From: Siphonodentalium dalli
Lineage: Eukaryota; Mollusca; Scaphopoda; Gadilida; Siphonodentaliidae
Length of the DNA stretch: 64,000 bases
Direction of reading: 5' to 3'
Assembly (NCBI GenBank): GCA_032622095.1
Contig: CP136064.1
Coordinates: forward strand, 135,045,129 to 135,109,128
Part shown: one piece after another, positions 1-13,899 of the stretch
How positions within the stretch are numbered: the first letter of the stretch is position 1
Layout: every line of letters starts with the position of its first letter
The notes under the pieces: generated by a model
Seen by the model: the letters and a program-made list of their open reading frames with translations, nothing else
Told to the model about the DNA's origin: nothing
Database searches by the model: none
Position numbers and translations under genes: made by a program

Positions 1-294
1 GGTATATACGTCATGTTACACGCATGTGGGCCCCTGTGACACAGCGTTCCCGATAAACCTACTCCCCGATACGGTGTCCTCATAAAATTACTCTCTCTCC
101 TATATTTTGGGTCCCCATATACCTACTCTCCCACACGGTGTGCCCGATAAACCTCTGATATGGCGTCCCCATAAAACTACACTCTCACCCAGGGGCCACA
201 TAAACCTGCTCTCCGACACATACTATAATTATGAAAATCCATCCATCGTTTGCTCAGCTAGAGATTGCTAAACACAAAATGCCCTCCCCAAAAT

Positions 295-580
295 CTGGTC
301 GACATCTGTGATGGCCAAATCACAAGTCTAATTAAAAGAAAAACTTATGGAATTTCTGCCAATGCTGAATATAGGTCGCTTGCAGAAATTGTCAACGATT
401 ATTTTGATAAATAAGATAATAAATTGAAAATTGAAACAACGGTCGCGCTGATTTATTCCGTATTGTCAGGAATTCCATTTAGTTTTTTGTTTATTCAGAC
501 TTCTCGGAGAAAGATGATTTCCATTAGTTTGTCTTTTAATTAGATTTTTGATTTGGCCATCACACAAATATGTCAACCAG
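295..580. repeat. Foldback (MITE-like) module inside the satellite unit, unit 1 example
   Basis: The left end begins CTGGTCGACATCTGTGATGG and the reverse complement of the right end begins CTGGTTGACATATTGTGTGATGG. The match continues inward through CCAAATCA and TCTAATTAAAAGA to about 55-60 bp of imperfect inverted repeat around a ~170 bp centre. The same module recurs in every unit except the second. It looks like a non-autonomous DNA transposon that became part of a satellite monomer. No coding sequence is present. Flanks are short AT-rich bases, so no target duplication can be assigned. Confidence 0.75.
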
Positions 581-1167
581 ATAGTTAAATCTTAATCGGT
601 CATATTTTTAGTGACGTCTATTTGTGCGACCATTCTTGTGATAAAATTTTCACAAAATTACTAAACCTTGTGTTATAATGATATTGCTGGTTTTTGAACC
701 CAAATAGTCAGATTGTGCTGTAAAAATACAAGATTTAACACATAAAACTATTTTCAGTCGCCAGAAAAATGGCATGTCCTGTCCCGCTCGCCCCTTGGCC
801 AAGGGCAGGGGGTCAGCTGCCCCCCACCACTCTGGTATATACGTCATGTTACACGCATGTGGCCCCCTGTGACACAGCGTTCCCGATAAACCTACTTCCT
901 GATACGGTGTCCTCATAAAACTACTCTCTCACCTATATTTTGGGCCCCCATATACCTACTCTCCCATGCACACGGTGTACCCGATAAACCTCTGTTATGG
1001 CGTCCCCATAAAACTACACTCTCACCCAGGGGCCACATAAACCTGCTCTCCGACACATACTATAATTATGAAAATCCATCCATCATTTGCTCAGCTAGAG
1101 ATTGCTAAACACAAAATCTGGTCGACATCTGTGATGGCCAAATCACAAGTCTATTTAAAAGAAAAAC

Positions 1168-1446
1168 ATGTAAGCTTAAGATTATGAACTACTGCAACAT
1201 GCGAAACTTAAAACAACGATTTAGCCGCGTAAATACGCTCAATTTCCACCATTTGCTAACAAACAAACATCCCCATAAGGTTTTCAAAAATCTTTAGAAA
1301 TGTTAAGCGTTTGATCCCAGTAAGACAACACCCAAATTGGACCGGCAGCGGAAGGTGTTACATCACACCACCAAGAGATGTCATAAACAATATTATTTCC
1401 TTTCAATTTAATTGGTGAACAAAGCATCGCCAGCATTCATCAATGT
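1168..1446. repeat. Divergent replacement segment in satellite unit 2
   Basis: Unit 2 matches its neighbours up to the left inverted repeat (about 1120-1165). It then switches to ~280 bp with no similarity to other units and rejoins the common sequence at the ATTTTTAGTGACGTC block. The segment includes a duplex-destabilising AT stretch and no reading frame of note. It replaces the centre and right arm of the foldback module. Confidence 0.85.
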
Positions 1447-4400
1447 CAATATTTTTAGTGACGTCTATTTGTGCGACCATTTTTGTGATAAAATTTTCAC
1501 AAAATTACTAAACCTTGTGATATAATGATATTGCTGGTTTTTGAACCCAAATAGTCAGATTGTGCTGTAAAAATACAAGATATAACACATAAAACTATTT
1601 TCATTCGCCAGAAAAAATGGCATGTCCTGTCCCGCTCGCCCCTTGGCCAAGGGCACGGGGTCAGTTGCCCCCCCCCCCCCCGCTCTGGTATATACGTCAT
1701 GTTACACGCATGTGGGCCCCTGTGACACAGCGTTCCCGATAAACCTACTCCCCGATACGGTGTCCTCATAAAACTACGCTCTCACCTATATTTTGGGCCC
1801 CCATATATCTACTCTCCCACACGGTGTGTCCGATAAACCTCTGATATGGCGTCCCCATAAAACTACACTCTCACCCAGGGACCACATAAACCTGCTCTCC
1901 GACACATACTATAATTATGAAAATCCATCCATCGTTTGCTCAGCTAGAGATTGCTAAACACAAAATCTGGTCGACATCTGTGATGGCCAAATCACAAGTC
2001 TAATTAAAAGAAAAACTTATGGAATTTCTGACAATGCTGAAAATAGGTCGCTTGCAGAAATTGTCAACGATTATTTTGATAAATAAGATAATGAAATTGA
2101 AACAACGGTCGCGCTGATTTATTCAGTATTGTCAGGAATTCCATTTAGTTTTTTGTTTATTCAGACTTCTCGGAGAAAGATGATTTCCATTAGTTTTTCT
2201 TTTAATTAGATTTTTGATTTGGCCATATCACAATATGTCAACCAGATAATTAAATGTTAATCGGTCATATTTTTAGTGACGTCTATTTGTGCGACCATTT
2301 TTGTGATAAACTTTTCACAAAATTACTAAGCCTTGTGATATAATGATATTGCTGGTTTTTGAACCCAAATAGTCAGATTGCGCTGTAAAAATACAAGATT
2401 TAACACATAAAACTATTTTCAGTCGCCAGAAAAATGGCATGTCCGTTCCGCTCGCCCCTTGGCCAAGGGCAGCTGCCCCCCACTCTGGTATATACGTCAT
2501 GTTACACGCATGTGGGCCCCTGTGACACAGCGTTACCGACAAACCCACTCCCCGATACGGTGTCCTCATAAAACTACTCTCTCACCTATATTTTGGGTCC
2601 CCATATACCTACTCTCCCACACGGTGTGCCCGATAAACCTCTGATATGGCGTCCTCATAAAACTACACTCTCACCCAGGGGCCACATAAACCTGCTCTTC
2701 GACACATACTATAATTATGAAAATCCATCCATCGTTTGCTCAGCTAGAGATTGCTAAACACAAAATGCCCTCCCCAAAATCTGGTCGACATCTGTGATGG
2801 CCAAATCACAAGTCTAATTAAAAGAAAAACTTATGGAATTTCTGCCAATGCTGAATATAGGTCGCTTGCAGAAATTGTCAACGATTATTTTGATAAATAA
2901 GATAATAAATTGAAAATTGAAACAACGGTCGCGCTGATTTATTCCGTATTGTCAGGAATTCCATTTAGTTTTTTGTTTATTCAGACTTCTCGGAGAAAGA
3001 TGATTTCCATTAGTTTTTCTTTCAATTAGATTTTTGATTTGGCCATCACACAATATGTCAACCAGATAATTAAATCTTAATCGGTCATATGTTTAGTGAC
3101 GTCTATTTGTGCGACCATTTTTTGTGATAAAATTTTCACAAAATTACTAAACCTTGCATGTGATATAATGATATTGCTGGTTTTTGAACCCAAATAGTCA
3201 GATTGTGCTGTAAAAATACAAGATTTAACACATAAAACTATTTTCAGTCGCCAGAAAATTGGCATGTCCTGTCCCGCTCGCCCCTTGGCCAAGGGCAGGG
3301 GGTCAGCTGCCCCCCCCCCGCTCGGTATATACGTCATGTTACACGCATGTGGGCCCCTGTGACACAGCGTTCCCGATAAACCTACTCCCCGATACGGTGT
3401 CCTCATAAAACTACTCTCTCACCTATATTTTGGGCCCCCATATACCTACTCTCCCACACGGTGTGTCCGATAAACCTCTGATATGGCGTCCCCATAAAAC
3501 TACACTCTCACCCAGGGACCACATAAACCTGCTCTCCGACACATACTATAATTATGAAAATCCATCCATCGTTTGCTCAGCTAGAGATTGCTAAACACAA
3601 AATGCCCTCCCCAAAATCTGGTCGACATCTGTGATGGCCATATCACAAGTCTAATTAAAAGAAAAACTTATGGAATTTCTGCCAATGCTGAATATAGGTC
3701 GCTTGCAGAAATTGTCAACGATTATTTTGATAAATAAGATAATAAATTGAAAATTGAAACAACGGTCGCGCTGATTTATTCCGTATTGTCAGGAATTCCA
3801 TTTAGTTTTTTGTTTATTCAGACTTCTCGGAGAAAGATGATTTCCATTAGTTTTTCTTTAAATTAGATTTTTGATTTGGCCATCACACAATATGTCAACC
3901 AGATAATTAGATCTTAATCGGTCATATGTTTAGTGACGTCTATTTGTGCGACCATTTTTGTGATAAAATTTTCACAAAATTACTAAACCTTGTGATATAA
4001 TGATATTGCTGGTTTTTGAACCCAAATAGTCAGATTGTGCTGTAAAAATACAAGATTTAACACATAAAACTATTTTCAGTCGCCAGAAAAATGGCATGTC
4101 CTGTCCCGCTCGCCCCTTGGCCAAGGGCAGGGGTCAGCTGCCCCCCCCGCTCTGGTATATACGTCATGTTACACGCATGTGGGCCCCTGTGACACAGTGT
4201 TACCGATAAACCCACTGCCCGATACGGTGTCCTCATAAAACTACTCTCTCACCTATATTTTGGGCCCCCATATACCTACTCTCCCACACGGTGTGCCCGA
4301 TAAACCTCTGATATGGCGTCCCCATAAAACTACACTCTCACCCAGGGGCCACATAAACCTGCTCTCCGACACATACTATAATTATGAAAATCCATCCATC

Positions 4401-7400
4401 GTTTGCTCAGCTAGAGATTGCTAAACACAAAATGCCCTCCCCAAAATCTGGTCGACATCTGTGATGGCCAAATCACAAGTCTAATTAAAAGAAAAACTTA
4501 TGGAATTTCTGCCAATGCTGAATATAGGTCGCTTGAAGAAATTGTCAACGATTATTTTGATAAATAAGATAATAAATTGAAAATTGAAACAACGGTCGCG
4601 CTGATTTATTCTGTATTGTCAGGAATTCCATTTAGTTTTTTGTTTATTCAGACTTCTCGGAGAAAGATGATTTCCATTAGTTTTTCTTTTAATTAGATTT
4701 TGGATTTGGCCATCACACAATATGTCAACCAGATAATTAAATCTTAATCGGTCATATGTTTAGTGACGTCTATTTGTGCGACCATTTTTGTGATAAAATT
4801 TTCACAAAATTACCAAACCTTGTGATATAATGATATTGCTGGTTTTTGAACCCAAATAGTCAGATTGTGCTGTAAAAATACAATATTTAACACATAAAAC
4901 TATTTTCAGTCGCCAGAAAAATGGCATGTCCTGTCCCGCTCGCCCCTTGACCAAGGGCAGGGGGTTAGCTGCCCCCCCCCCGCTCTGGTATATACGTCAT
5001 GTTACACGCATGTGGGCCCCTGTGACACAGCGTTCCCGATAAACCTACTCCCCGATAGGGTGTCCTCATAAAACTACTCTCTCACCTATATTTTGGGCCC
5101 CCAAATACCTACTCTCCCACACGGTGTGCCCGATAAACCTCTGATATGGCGTCCCCATAAAACTACACTCTCACCCAGGGGCCACATAAACCTGCTCTCC
5201 GACACATACTATAATTATGAAAATCCATCCATCGTTTGCTCAGCTAGAGATTGCTAAACACAAAATGCCCTCCCCAAAATCTGGTCGACATCTGTGATGG
5301 CCAAATCACAAGTCTAATTAAAAGAAAAACTTATGGAATTTCTGCCAATGCTGAATATAGGTCGCTTGCAGAAATTGTCAACGATTATTTTGATAAATAA
5401 GATAATAAATGGAAAATTGAAACAACGGTCGCGCTGATTTATTCCGTATTGTCAGGAATTCCATTTAGTTTTTTGTTTATTCAGACTTCTCGGAGAAAGA
5501 TGATTTCCATTAGTTTTTCTTTCAATTAGATTTTTGATTTGGCCATCACACAATATGTCAACCAGATAATTAAATGTTAATCGGTCATATTTTTAGTGAC
5601 GTCTATTTGTGCGACCATTTTTGTGATAAAATTTTCACAAAATTACTAAACCTTGTGATATAATGATATTGCTGGTTTTTGAACCCAAATAGTCAGATTG
5701 TGCTGTAAAAATACAAGATTTAACACATAAAACTATTTTCAGTCGCCAGAAAAATGGCATGTCCTGTCCCGCTCGCACCTTGGCCAAAGGCAGGGGGTCA
5801 GCTGCCCCCCCCCGCTCTGGTATATACGTCATGTTACACGCATGTGGGCCCCTGTGACACAGCGTTCCCGATAAACCTACTCCCCGATACGGTGTCCTCA
5901 TAAAACTACTCTCTCACCTATATTTTGGGCCCCCATATACCTACTCTCCCACACGGTGTGCCCGATAAACCTCTGATATGGCGTCCCCATAAAACTACAC
6001 TCTCACCCAGGGGCCACATACACCTGCTCTCCGACACATACTATAATAATGAAAATCCATCCATCGTTTGCTCAGCTAGAGATTGCTAAACACAAAATCT
6101 GGTCGACATCTGTGATGGCCAAATCACAAGTCTAATTAAAAGAAAAACTTATGGAATTTCTGACAATGCTGAATATAGGTCGCTTGCAGAAATTGTCAAC
6201 GATTATTTTGATAAATAAGATAATAAATTGAAAATTGAAACAACGGTCGCGCTGATTTATTCCGTATTGTCAGGAATTCCATTTAGTTTTTTGTTTATTC
6301 AGACTTCTCGGAGAAAGATGATTTCCATTAGTTTTTCTTTTAATTAGATTTTTGATTTGGCCATCACACAATATGTCAACCAGATAATTAAATCTTAATC
6401 GGTCATATGTTTAGTGACGTCTATTTGTGCGACCATTTTTGTGATAAAATTTTCACAAAATTACTAAACCTTGTGATATAATGATATTGCTGGTTTTTGA
6501 ACCCAAATAGTCAGATTGTGCTGTAAAAATACAAGATTTAACACATAAAACTATTTTCAGTCGCCAGAAAAATGGCATGTCCTGTCCCGCTCGCCCCTTG
6601 GCCAAGGGTATGGGGTCAGCTGCCCCCCCCCGCTCTGGTATAAACGTCATGTTACACGCATGTGGGCCCCTGTGACACAGCGTTCCCGATAAACCTACTC
6701 CCCGATACGGTGTCCTCATAAAACTACTCTCTCACCTATATTTTGGGCCCCCATATACCTACTCTCCCACACGGTGTGCCCGATAAACCTCTGATATGGC
6801 GTCCCCATAAAACTACACTCTCACCCAGGGGCCACATAAACCTGCTCTCCGACACATACTATAATTATGAAAATCCATCCATCGTTTGCTCAGCTGGAGA
6901 TTGCTAAGCCCAAAATCTGGTCGACATCTGTGATGGCCAAATCACAAGTCTAATTAAAAGAAAAACTTATGGAATTTCTGACAATGCTGAATATAGGTCG
7001 CTTGCAGAAATTGTCAACGATTATTTTGATAAATAAGATAATAAAATTGAAACAACGGTCGCGCTGATTTATTCAGTATTGTCAGGAATTCCATTTAGTT
7101 TTTTGTTTATTCAGACTTCTCGGAGAAAGATGATTTCCATTAGTTTGTCTTTTAATTAGATTTTTGATTTGGCCATCACACAATATGTCAACCAGATAAT
7201 TAAATGTTAATCGGTCATATTTTTAGTGACGTCTATTTGTGCGACCATTTTTGTGATAAAATTTTCACAAAATTACTAAACCTTGTGATATAATGATATT
7301 GCTGGTTTTTGAACCCAAATAGTTAGATTGTGCTGTAAAAATACAAGATTTAACACATAAAACTATTTGCAGTCGCCAGAAAAATGGCATGTCCTGTCCC

Positions 7401-10400
7401 GCTCGCCCCTTGGCCAAGGGCAGGGGGTCAGCTGCCCCCCCCGCTCTGGTATATACGTCATGTTACACGCATGTGGGCCCCTGTGACACAGCGTTCCCGA
7501 TAAACCTACTTCCCGATACGGTGTCCTCATAAAACTACTCTCTCACCTATATTTTGGGCCCCCATATACCTACTCTCCCACACGGTGTACCCGATAAACC
7601 TCTGTTATGGCGTCCCCATAAAACTACACTCCCACCCAGGGGCCACATAAACCTGCTCTCCGACACATACTATAATTATGAAAATCCATCCATCGTTTGC
7701 TCAGCTAGAAATTGCTAAGCACAAAATCTGGTCGACATCTGTGATGGCCAAATCACAAGTCTAATTAAAAGAAAAACTTATGGAATTTCTGACAATGCTG
7801 AATATAGGTCGCTTGCAGAAATTGTCAACGATTATTTTGATAAATAAGATAATAAAATTGAAACAACGGTCGCGCTGATTTATTCAGTATTGTCAGGAAT
7901 TCCATTTAGTTTTTTGTTTATTCAGACTTCTCGGAGAAAGATGATTTCCATTAGTTTGTCTTTTAAATAGATTTTTGATTTGGCCATCACACAATATGTC
8001 AACCAGATAATTAAATCTTAATCGGTCATATTTTTAGTGACGTCTATTTGTGCGACCATTTTTATGATAAAATTTTCACAAAATTACTAAACCTTGTGAT
8101 ATAATGATATTGCTGGTTTTTGAACCCAAATAGTCAGATTGTGCTGTAAAAATACAAGATTTAACACACAAAACTATTTTCAGTCGCCAGAAAAATGGCA
8201 TGTCCTGTCCCGCTCACCCCTTGGCCAAGGGCAGGGGGTCAGCTGCCCCCCCCACTCTGGTATATACGTCATGTTACACGCATGTGGGCCCCTGTGACAC
8301 AGCGTTACCGATAAACCCACTCCCGGATACGGTGTCCTCATAAAACTACTCTCTCACCTATATTTTGGGTCCCCATATACCTACTCTCCCACATGGTGTG
8401 CCCGATAAACCTCTGATATGGCGTCCCCATAAAACTACACTCTCACCCAGGGGCCACATAAACCTGCTCTCCGACACATGCTATAATTATGAAAGTCCAT
8501 CCATCGTTTGCTCAGCTAGAGATTGCTAAACACAAAATGCCCTCCCCAAAATCTGGTCGACATCTGTGATGGCCAAATCACAAGTCTAATTAAAAGAAAA
8601 ACTTATGGAATTTCTGCCAATGCTGAATATAGGTCGCTTGCAGAAATTGTCAACGATTATTCTGATTAATAAGATAATAAATTGAAAATTGAAACAACGG
8701 TCGCGCTGATTTATTCCGTATTGTCGGGAATTCCATTTAGTTTTTTGTTTATTCAGACTTCTTGGAGAAAGATGATTTCCTTTGGTTTTTCTTTTAATTA
8801 GATTTTTGATTTGGCCATCACACAATATGTCAACCAGATAATTAAATCTTAATCGGTCATATTTTCAGTGAAGTCTATTTGTGCGACCATTTATGTGATA
8901 AAATTTTCACAAAATTACTAAACCTTGTGATATAATTATATTGCTGGTTTTTAAACCCAAATAGTCAGATTGTGCTGTAAAAATACAAGATTTAACACAT
9001 AAAACTATTTTCAGTCGCCAGAAAAATGGCATGTCCTGTCCCGCTCGTCCCTTGGCCAAGGGCAGGGGGTCAGCTGCCACCACCCCCGATCTGGTATATA
9101 CGTCACGTTAATCGCATGTGGGCCCATGTGACACAGCGTTCCCGATAAAACTACTCCCCGTTACGGTGTCCTCATAAAACTACTCTCTCACCTATATTTT
9201 GGGTCCCCATATACCTACTCTCCCACATGGTGTGCCCGATAAACCTCTGATATGGCGTCCCCATAAAACTACACTCACCCAGGGGCCACATAAACCTGCT
9301 CTCCGACACATGCTATAATTATGAAAATCCATCCATCGTTTGCGTAGCTAGAGATTGCTAAACACAAAATGTCCTCCCCAAAATCTGGTCGACATCTGTG
9401 ATGGCCAAATCACAAGTCTAATTAAAAGAAAAACTTATGGAATTTCTGCCAATGCTGAATATAGGTCGCTTGCAGAAATTGTCAACGATTATTTTGATAA
9501 ATAAGATAATAAATTGAAAATTGAAACAACGGTCGCGCTGATTTATTCCGTATTGTCGGGAATTCCATTTAGTTTTTTGTTTATTCAGACTTCTTGGAGA
9601 AAGATGATTTCCTTTGGTTTTTCTTTTAATTAGATTTTTGATTTGGCCATCACACAATATGTCAACCAGATAATTAAATCTTAATCGGTCATATTTTCAG
9701 TGAAGTCTATTTGTGCGACCATTTTTGTGATAAAATTTTCACAAAATTACTAAACCTTGTGATATAATGATATTGCTGGTTTTTGAACCCAAATAGTCAG
9801 ATTGTGCTGTAAAAATACAAGATTTAACACATAAAACTACTTTCAGTCGCCAGAAAAATGGCATGTCCTGTCCCGCTCGCCCCTTGGCCAAGGGCAGAGG
9901 GGGGTCAGCTGCCACCACCCCCGCTCTGGTATATACGTCATGTTACACGCATGTGGGCCCCTGTGACACAGCGTTCCCGATAAACCTATACCCCCCGATA
10001 CGGTGTCCTCATAAAACTACTCTCTCACCTATATTTTGGGTCCCCATATACCTACTCTCCCACACGGTGTGTCCGATAAACCTCTGATATGGCGTCCCCA
10101 TAAAACTACACTCTCACTCAGGGGCCACATAAACCTGCTCTCCGACACATATACTATAATTATGAAAGTCCATCCATCGTTTGATCAGCTAGAGATTGCT
10201 AAACACAAAATCTGGTCGACATCTGTGATGGCCAAATCACAAGTCTAATTAAAAGAAAAACTTATGGAATTTCTGCCAATGCTGAATATAGGTCGCTTGC
10301 AGAAATTGTCAACGATTATTTTGATAAATAAGATAATAAATTGAAAATTGAAACAACGGTCGCGCTGATTTATTCCATATTGTCAGGAATTCCATTTAGT

Positions 10401-12235
10401 TTTTTGTTTATTCAGACTTCTCGGAGAAAGATGATTTCTATTGGTTTTTCTTTTAATTAGATTTTTGATTTGGCCATCACACAATATGTCAACCAGATAA
10501 TTAAATCTTAATCGGTCATATTTTTAGTGAAGTCTATTTGTGCGACCATTTTTGTGATAAAATTTTCACAAAATTACTAAACCTTGTGATATAATGATAT
10601 TGCTGGTTTTTGAACCCAAATAGTCATATTGTGCTGTAAAAATACAAGATTTAACACATAAAACTATTTTCAGTCGCCAGAAAAATGGCATGTCCTGTCC
10701 CGCTCGCCCCTTGGCCAAGGGCAGCTGCCCCCCACTCTGGTATATACGTCATGTTACACGCATGTGGGCCCCTGTGACACAGCGTTACCGACAAACCCAC
10801 TCCCCGATACGGTGTCCTCATAAAACTACTCTCTCACCTATATTTTGGGTCCCCATATACCTACTCTCCCACATGGTGTGCCCGATAAACCTCTGATATG
10901 GCGTCCCCATAAAACTACACTCTCACTCAGGGGCCACATACACCTGCTCTCCGACACATACTATAATTATGAAAATCGATCCATCCATCGTTTGCTCAGC
11001 TGGAGATTGCTAAACACAAAATTCCCTCCCCAAAATCTGGTCGACATCTGTGATGGCCAAATCACAAGTCTAATTAAAAGAAAAACTTATGGAATTTCTG
11101 CCAATGCTGAATATAGGTCGCTTGCAGAAATTGTCAACGATAATTTTGATAAATAAGATAATAAATTGAAAATTGAAACAATGGTCGCGCTGATTTATTC
11201 CGTATTGTCAGGAATTCCATATAGTTTTTTGTTTATTCAGACTTCTTGGAGAAAGATGATTTCCTTTGGTTTTTCTTTTAATTAGATTTTTGATTTGGCC
11301 ATCACACAATATATGTCAACCAGATAATTAAATCTTAATCGGTCATATTTTTTGTGACGTCTATTTGTGCGACCATTTGTGTTATAAAATTTTCACAAAA
11401 TTACTAAACCTTGTGATATAATGATATTGCTGGTTTTTGAACCCAAATAGTCAGATTGTGCTGTAAAAATACAAGATTTAACACATAAAACTATTTTCAG
11501 TCGCCAGAAAAATGGCATGTCCTGTCCCGCTCGCCCCTTGGCCAAGGGCAGGGGGGTCGGTTGCCCCCCCCGCTCTGGTATATACGTCATGTTAATCGCA
11601 TGTGGGCCCATGTGACACAGCGTTCCCGATAAACCTACTCCCCGATACGGTGTCCTCATAAAACTACTGCCTTACCTATATTTTGGGCCCCCATATACCT
11701 ACTCTCCCACACGGTGTGCCCGATAAACCTCTGATATGGCGTCCCCATAAAACTACACTCTCACCCAGGGGCCACATAAACCTGCTCTCCGACACATACT
11801 ATAATTATGAAAATCCATCCATCGTTTGCTCAGCTAGAGATTGCTAAACACAAAATCTGGTCGACATCTGTGATGGTCAAATCACAAGTCTAATTAAAAG
11901 AAAAACTTATGGAATTTCTGAAAATGCTGAATATAGGTCGCTTGCAGAAATTGTCAACGATTATTTTGATAAATAAGATAATAAAATTGAAACAACGGTC
12001 GCGCTGATTTATTCAGTATTGTCAGGAATTCCATTTCGTTTTTTGTTTATTCAGACTTCTCGGAGAAAGATGATTTCCATTAGTTTGTCTTTTAATTAGA
12101 TTTTTGATTTGGCCATCACACAACTAGTCAAAAATACAAGATTTAACACATAAAACTATTTTCAGTCACCAGAAAAATGGCGTGTCCTGTCCCGCTCGCC
12201 CCTTGACCAAGGGCAGGGGGTCAGCTGCCCCCCGC

Positions 12236-12560
12236 TCTGCCCCCATTCTTCCGGCGCCTCAGAACCTACTGGCCCTCACATGGCCCGATAAACCTGCTAA
12301 ACACGCTTAACACGACGGACAGCATATATTATATAGACAGAGTGTACAGAGTGTACTAGGCCTATCACAATCAGTGATCAGTCCCATAAAACGATTATCT
12401 TCTGGCCCATAAACCCTACTCTCATAATCACGTCCCCATATATATAGTTTTCCAGTCCCACAAACCTGCTCTCTGAAAATCAGGTCCCCATATAAGGAAT
12501 GTCTCTCTGGCCCATAAACCATATCTTCCCCGAATGTTGTTCCCATAAACCTGTATCTCA
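12236..12560. repeat. Degenerate ~31 bp minisatellite outside the array
   Basis: Copies of a CCCATAAACCTNCTCTC-like motif lie near 12289, 12384, 12411, 12437, 12460, 12488, 12512 and 12543, spaced about 25-35 bp apart apart from one longer gap. The same motif occurs six times in each 830 bp satellite unit. Here it lacks the foldback module. One further copy lies near 12728. Confidence 0.75.
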
Positions 12561-12747
12561 TTCGTGGATATGATTCAAGATTATTCTGGTTGCGTGGAGA
12601 GAGTTCATATTCTGAAAAGGGCTACCGATAGACAGTGCGTCGGGGCATTACTATTAATTTGGCACGTGCTTCTAACGCCACTGGAAAGTAGTGTCCCCAC
12701 ATCACTGTTTCAGGACCGGTTGGCACATAAACCACCAAACACTCTCC

Positions 12748-12770
12748 AGAGAGAGAGAGAGAGAGAGAGA
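12748..12770. repeat. (GA)n microsatellite
   Basis: Uninterrupted AG dinucleotide run of about 23 bases. Confidence 0.95.
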
Positions 12771-13358
12771 CATAAACAAAGAAACAAGAAATTAACAGAA
12801 ACAAGTAAATAATATACATACACAATAACATTATAATGTCAGCTATAACGGTGAAATATTCGTCTATATATTCTGAGAAAGAATTGTTATTATATGCTTG
12901 CCAATAAAATAGAGGGAAATTACCGAAATCTTGATCGTTGTGTTTTATCTCTTAGAAGCCACGCTGAAATACGATGTCGTTATTTCACTCTATAGATAGC
13001 GTTATTTCACTGTAGCTTATCGGCGGTTTACGCGAGCGAAAAAATGAAATAATATTAGATAACCGCGCGTTAAAGTAAATTATCTGCAAATTTATCGGTT
13101 ATAACCCATAGCCTTATTCGAAAAAGAGTTATTTCTTATCATTTAATCCGTCATTTCACAGGAGAACCACCATAAGTAGAAGGCAGAAGTATAAAACAAG
13201 CGAAAACTTTCCGAAGTAAATCACACGCGCGTAATGTTGAAACAGACACTCTTGACATCTAATTATCAATTAATAATGCGAGTGTTGTCAGCATTTAGAC
13301 GTTTTGATTGGCTGGCTGCAACTTATCCGCACGATGCAGTTGCGACCCATGCCCGCAT

Positions 13359-13899
13359 GGGGGGGGGGGGGAGGTCGGAAAATAAATTCAGGCACGTATG
13401 CTGATTTTTTCCTTTCGACCCTTGGGGCCCACCCACCCCCGCGTCCAAAATTTTTTCCGTTTTCGGCAGTTTTTCCCGACCATTTTTTGACACCCACCCC
13501 TTTTAACACTAAAACAGAGATTTGCGGGGGAAAATTCACCGTAAACAGCTGTATATGAATTTCTGTGCATACTATTTGTCATGGATGTTAACATTGACAT
13601 GTAAATAGGAACGAGTCATTTGGGGTCATTCGGCCAAAAACAACATGGCTGCCAGCGGCCATCTTGGATTTCTAAATTCAACCCATTAGCATGGGCTGCA
13701 GGCTATACTGTTTGTCTGATCATCATGACATTTTTCATTTTTGTTAATATTGACATTCTAAGGTGTTTTAAGCCAAACTCATTGCAAAAACAGTCAAAAA
13801 GACTTGCAGGAAAAAAAAAATGAGTTTCGGAAAAAATTGTTTGTTGGTCCCATCGATCACCCACCCACCCCGGCATACGTGCCCGGAACCCCCCCCCCC
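13359..13899. repeat. Possible inverted-repeat element with poly-G / poly-C ends
   Basis: A run of 13 G at 13359-13371 is followed by GGCACGTATGC near 13391. About 480 bp further on, GCATACGTGCC near 13873 is followed by a run of 11 C at 13889-13899. The arrangement is inverted but imperfect. The interior contains CCACCCACCCC stretches and a 'ATGGCTGCC...GGCCATCTTGG' inverted pair. It may be a decayed foldback element. Confidence 0.35.

Larger units (their letters stand above)
1..12235. repeat. Satellite array, ~830 bp unit, about 15 units
   Basis: Units start with GGTATATACGTCATG at about 1, 834, 1687, 2487, 3324, 4154, 4987, 5819, 6637, 7448, 8259, 9093, 9928, 10739 and 11577, giving spacings of 800-853 bp. 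The last unit has lost about 175 bp near 12123. Each unit holds, in order, a stretch of ~31 bp minisatellite (CCATAAACCTACTCTC-like), a foldback module with inverted ends, an AT-rich spacer, and a GC block with the palindrome CCCTTGGCCAAGGG followed by a C run of variable length. Units differ by a few percent and by indels. An ~88-residue minus-strand frame recurs in several units, but the C-run length breaks it in others, so it is not counted as a gene. I do not recognise the family. Confidence 0.97.

Noticed and set aside
8586-9657. 79-residue minus-strand frames in two satellite units
   Set aside because: They lie across the foldback module and appear only where a stop is lost; no protein-like features.
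650-11659. Recurring ~88-residue minus-strand frame in the satellite units
   Set aside because: Present in about half of the units only because the monomers are similar; the C-run length breaks it in the rest, and it matches no known protein.
1-12235. CRISPR-like array
   Set aside because: Repeats are ~830 bp with no spacers and the window is eukaryotic.
12307-12561. 84-residue minus-strand frame with repeated Tyr/Gly phrases
   Set aside because: Repetition comes from the degenerate minisatellite.
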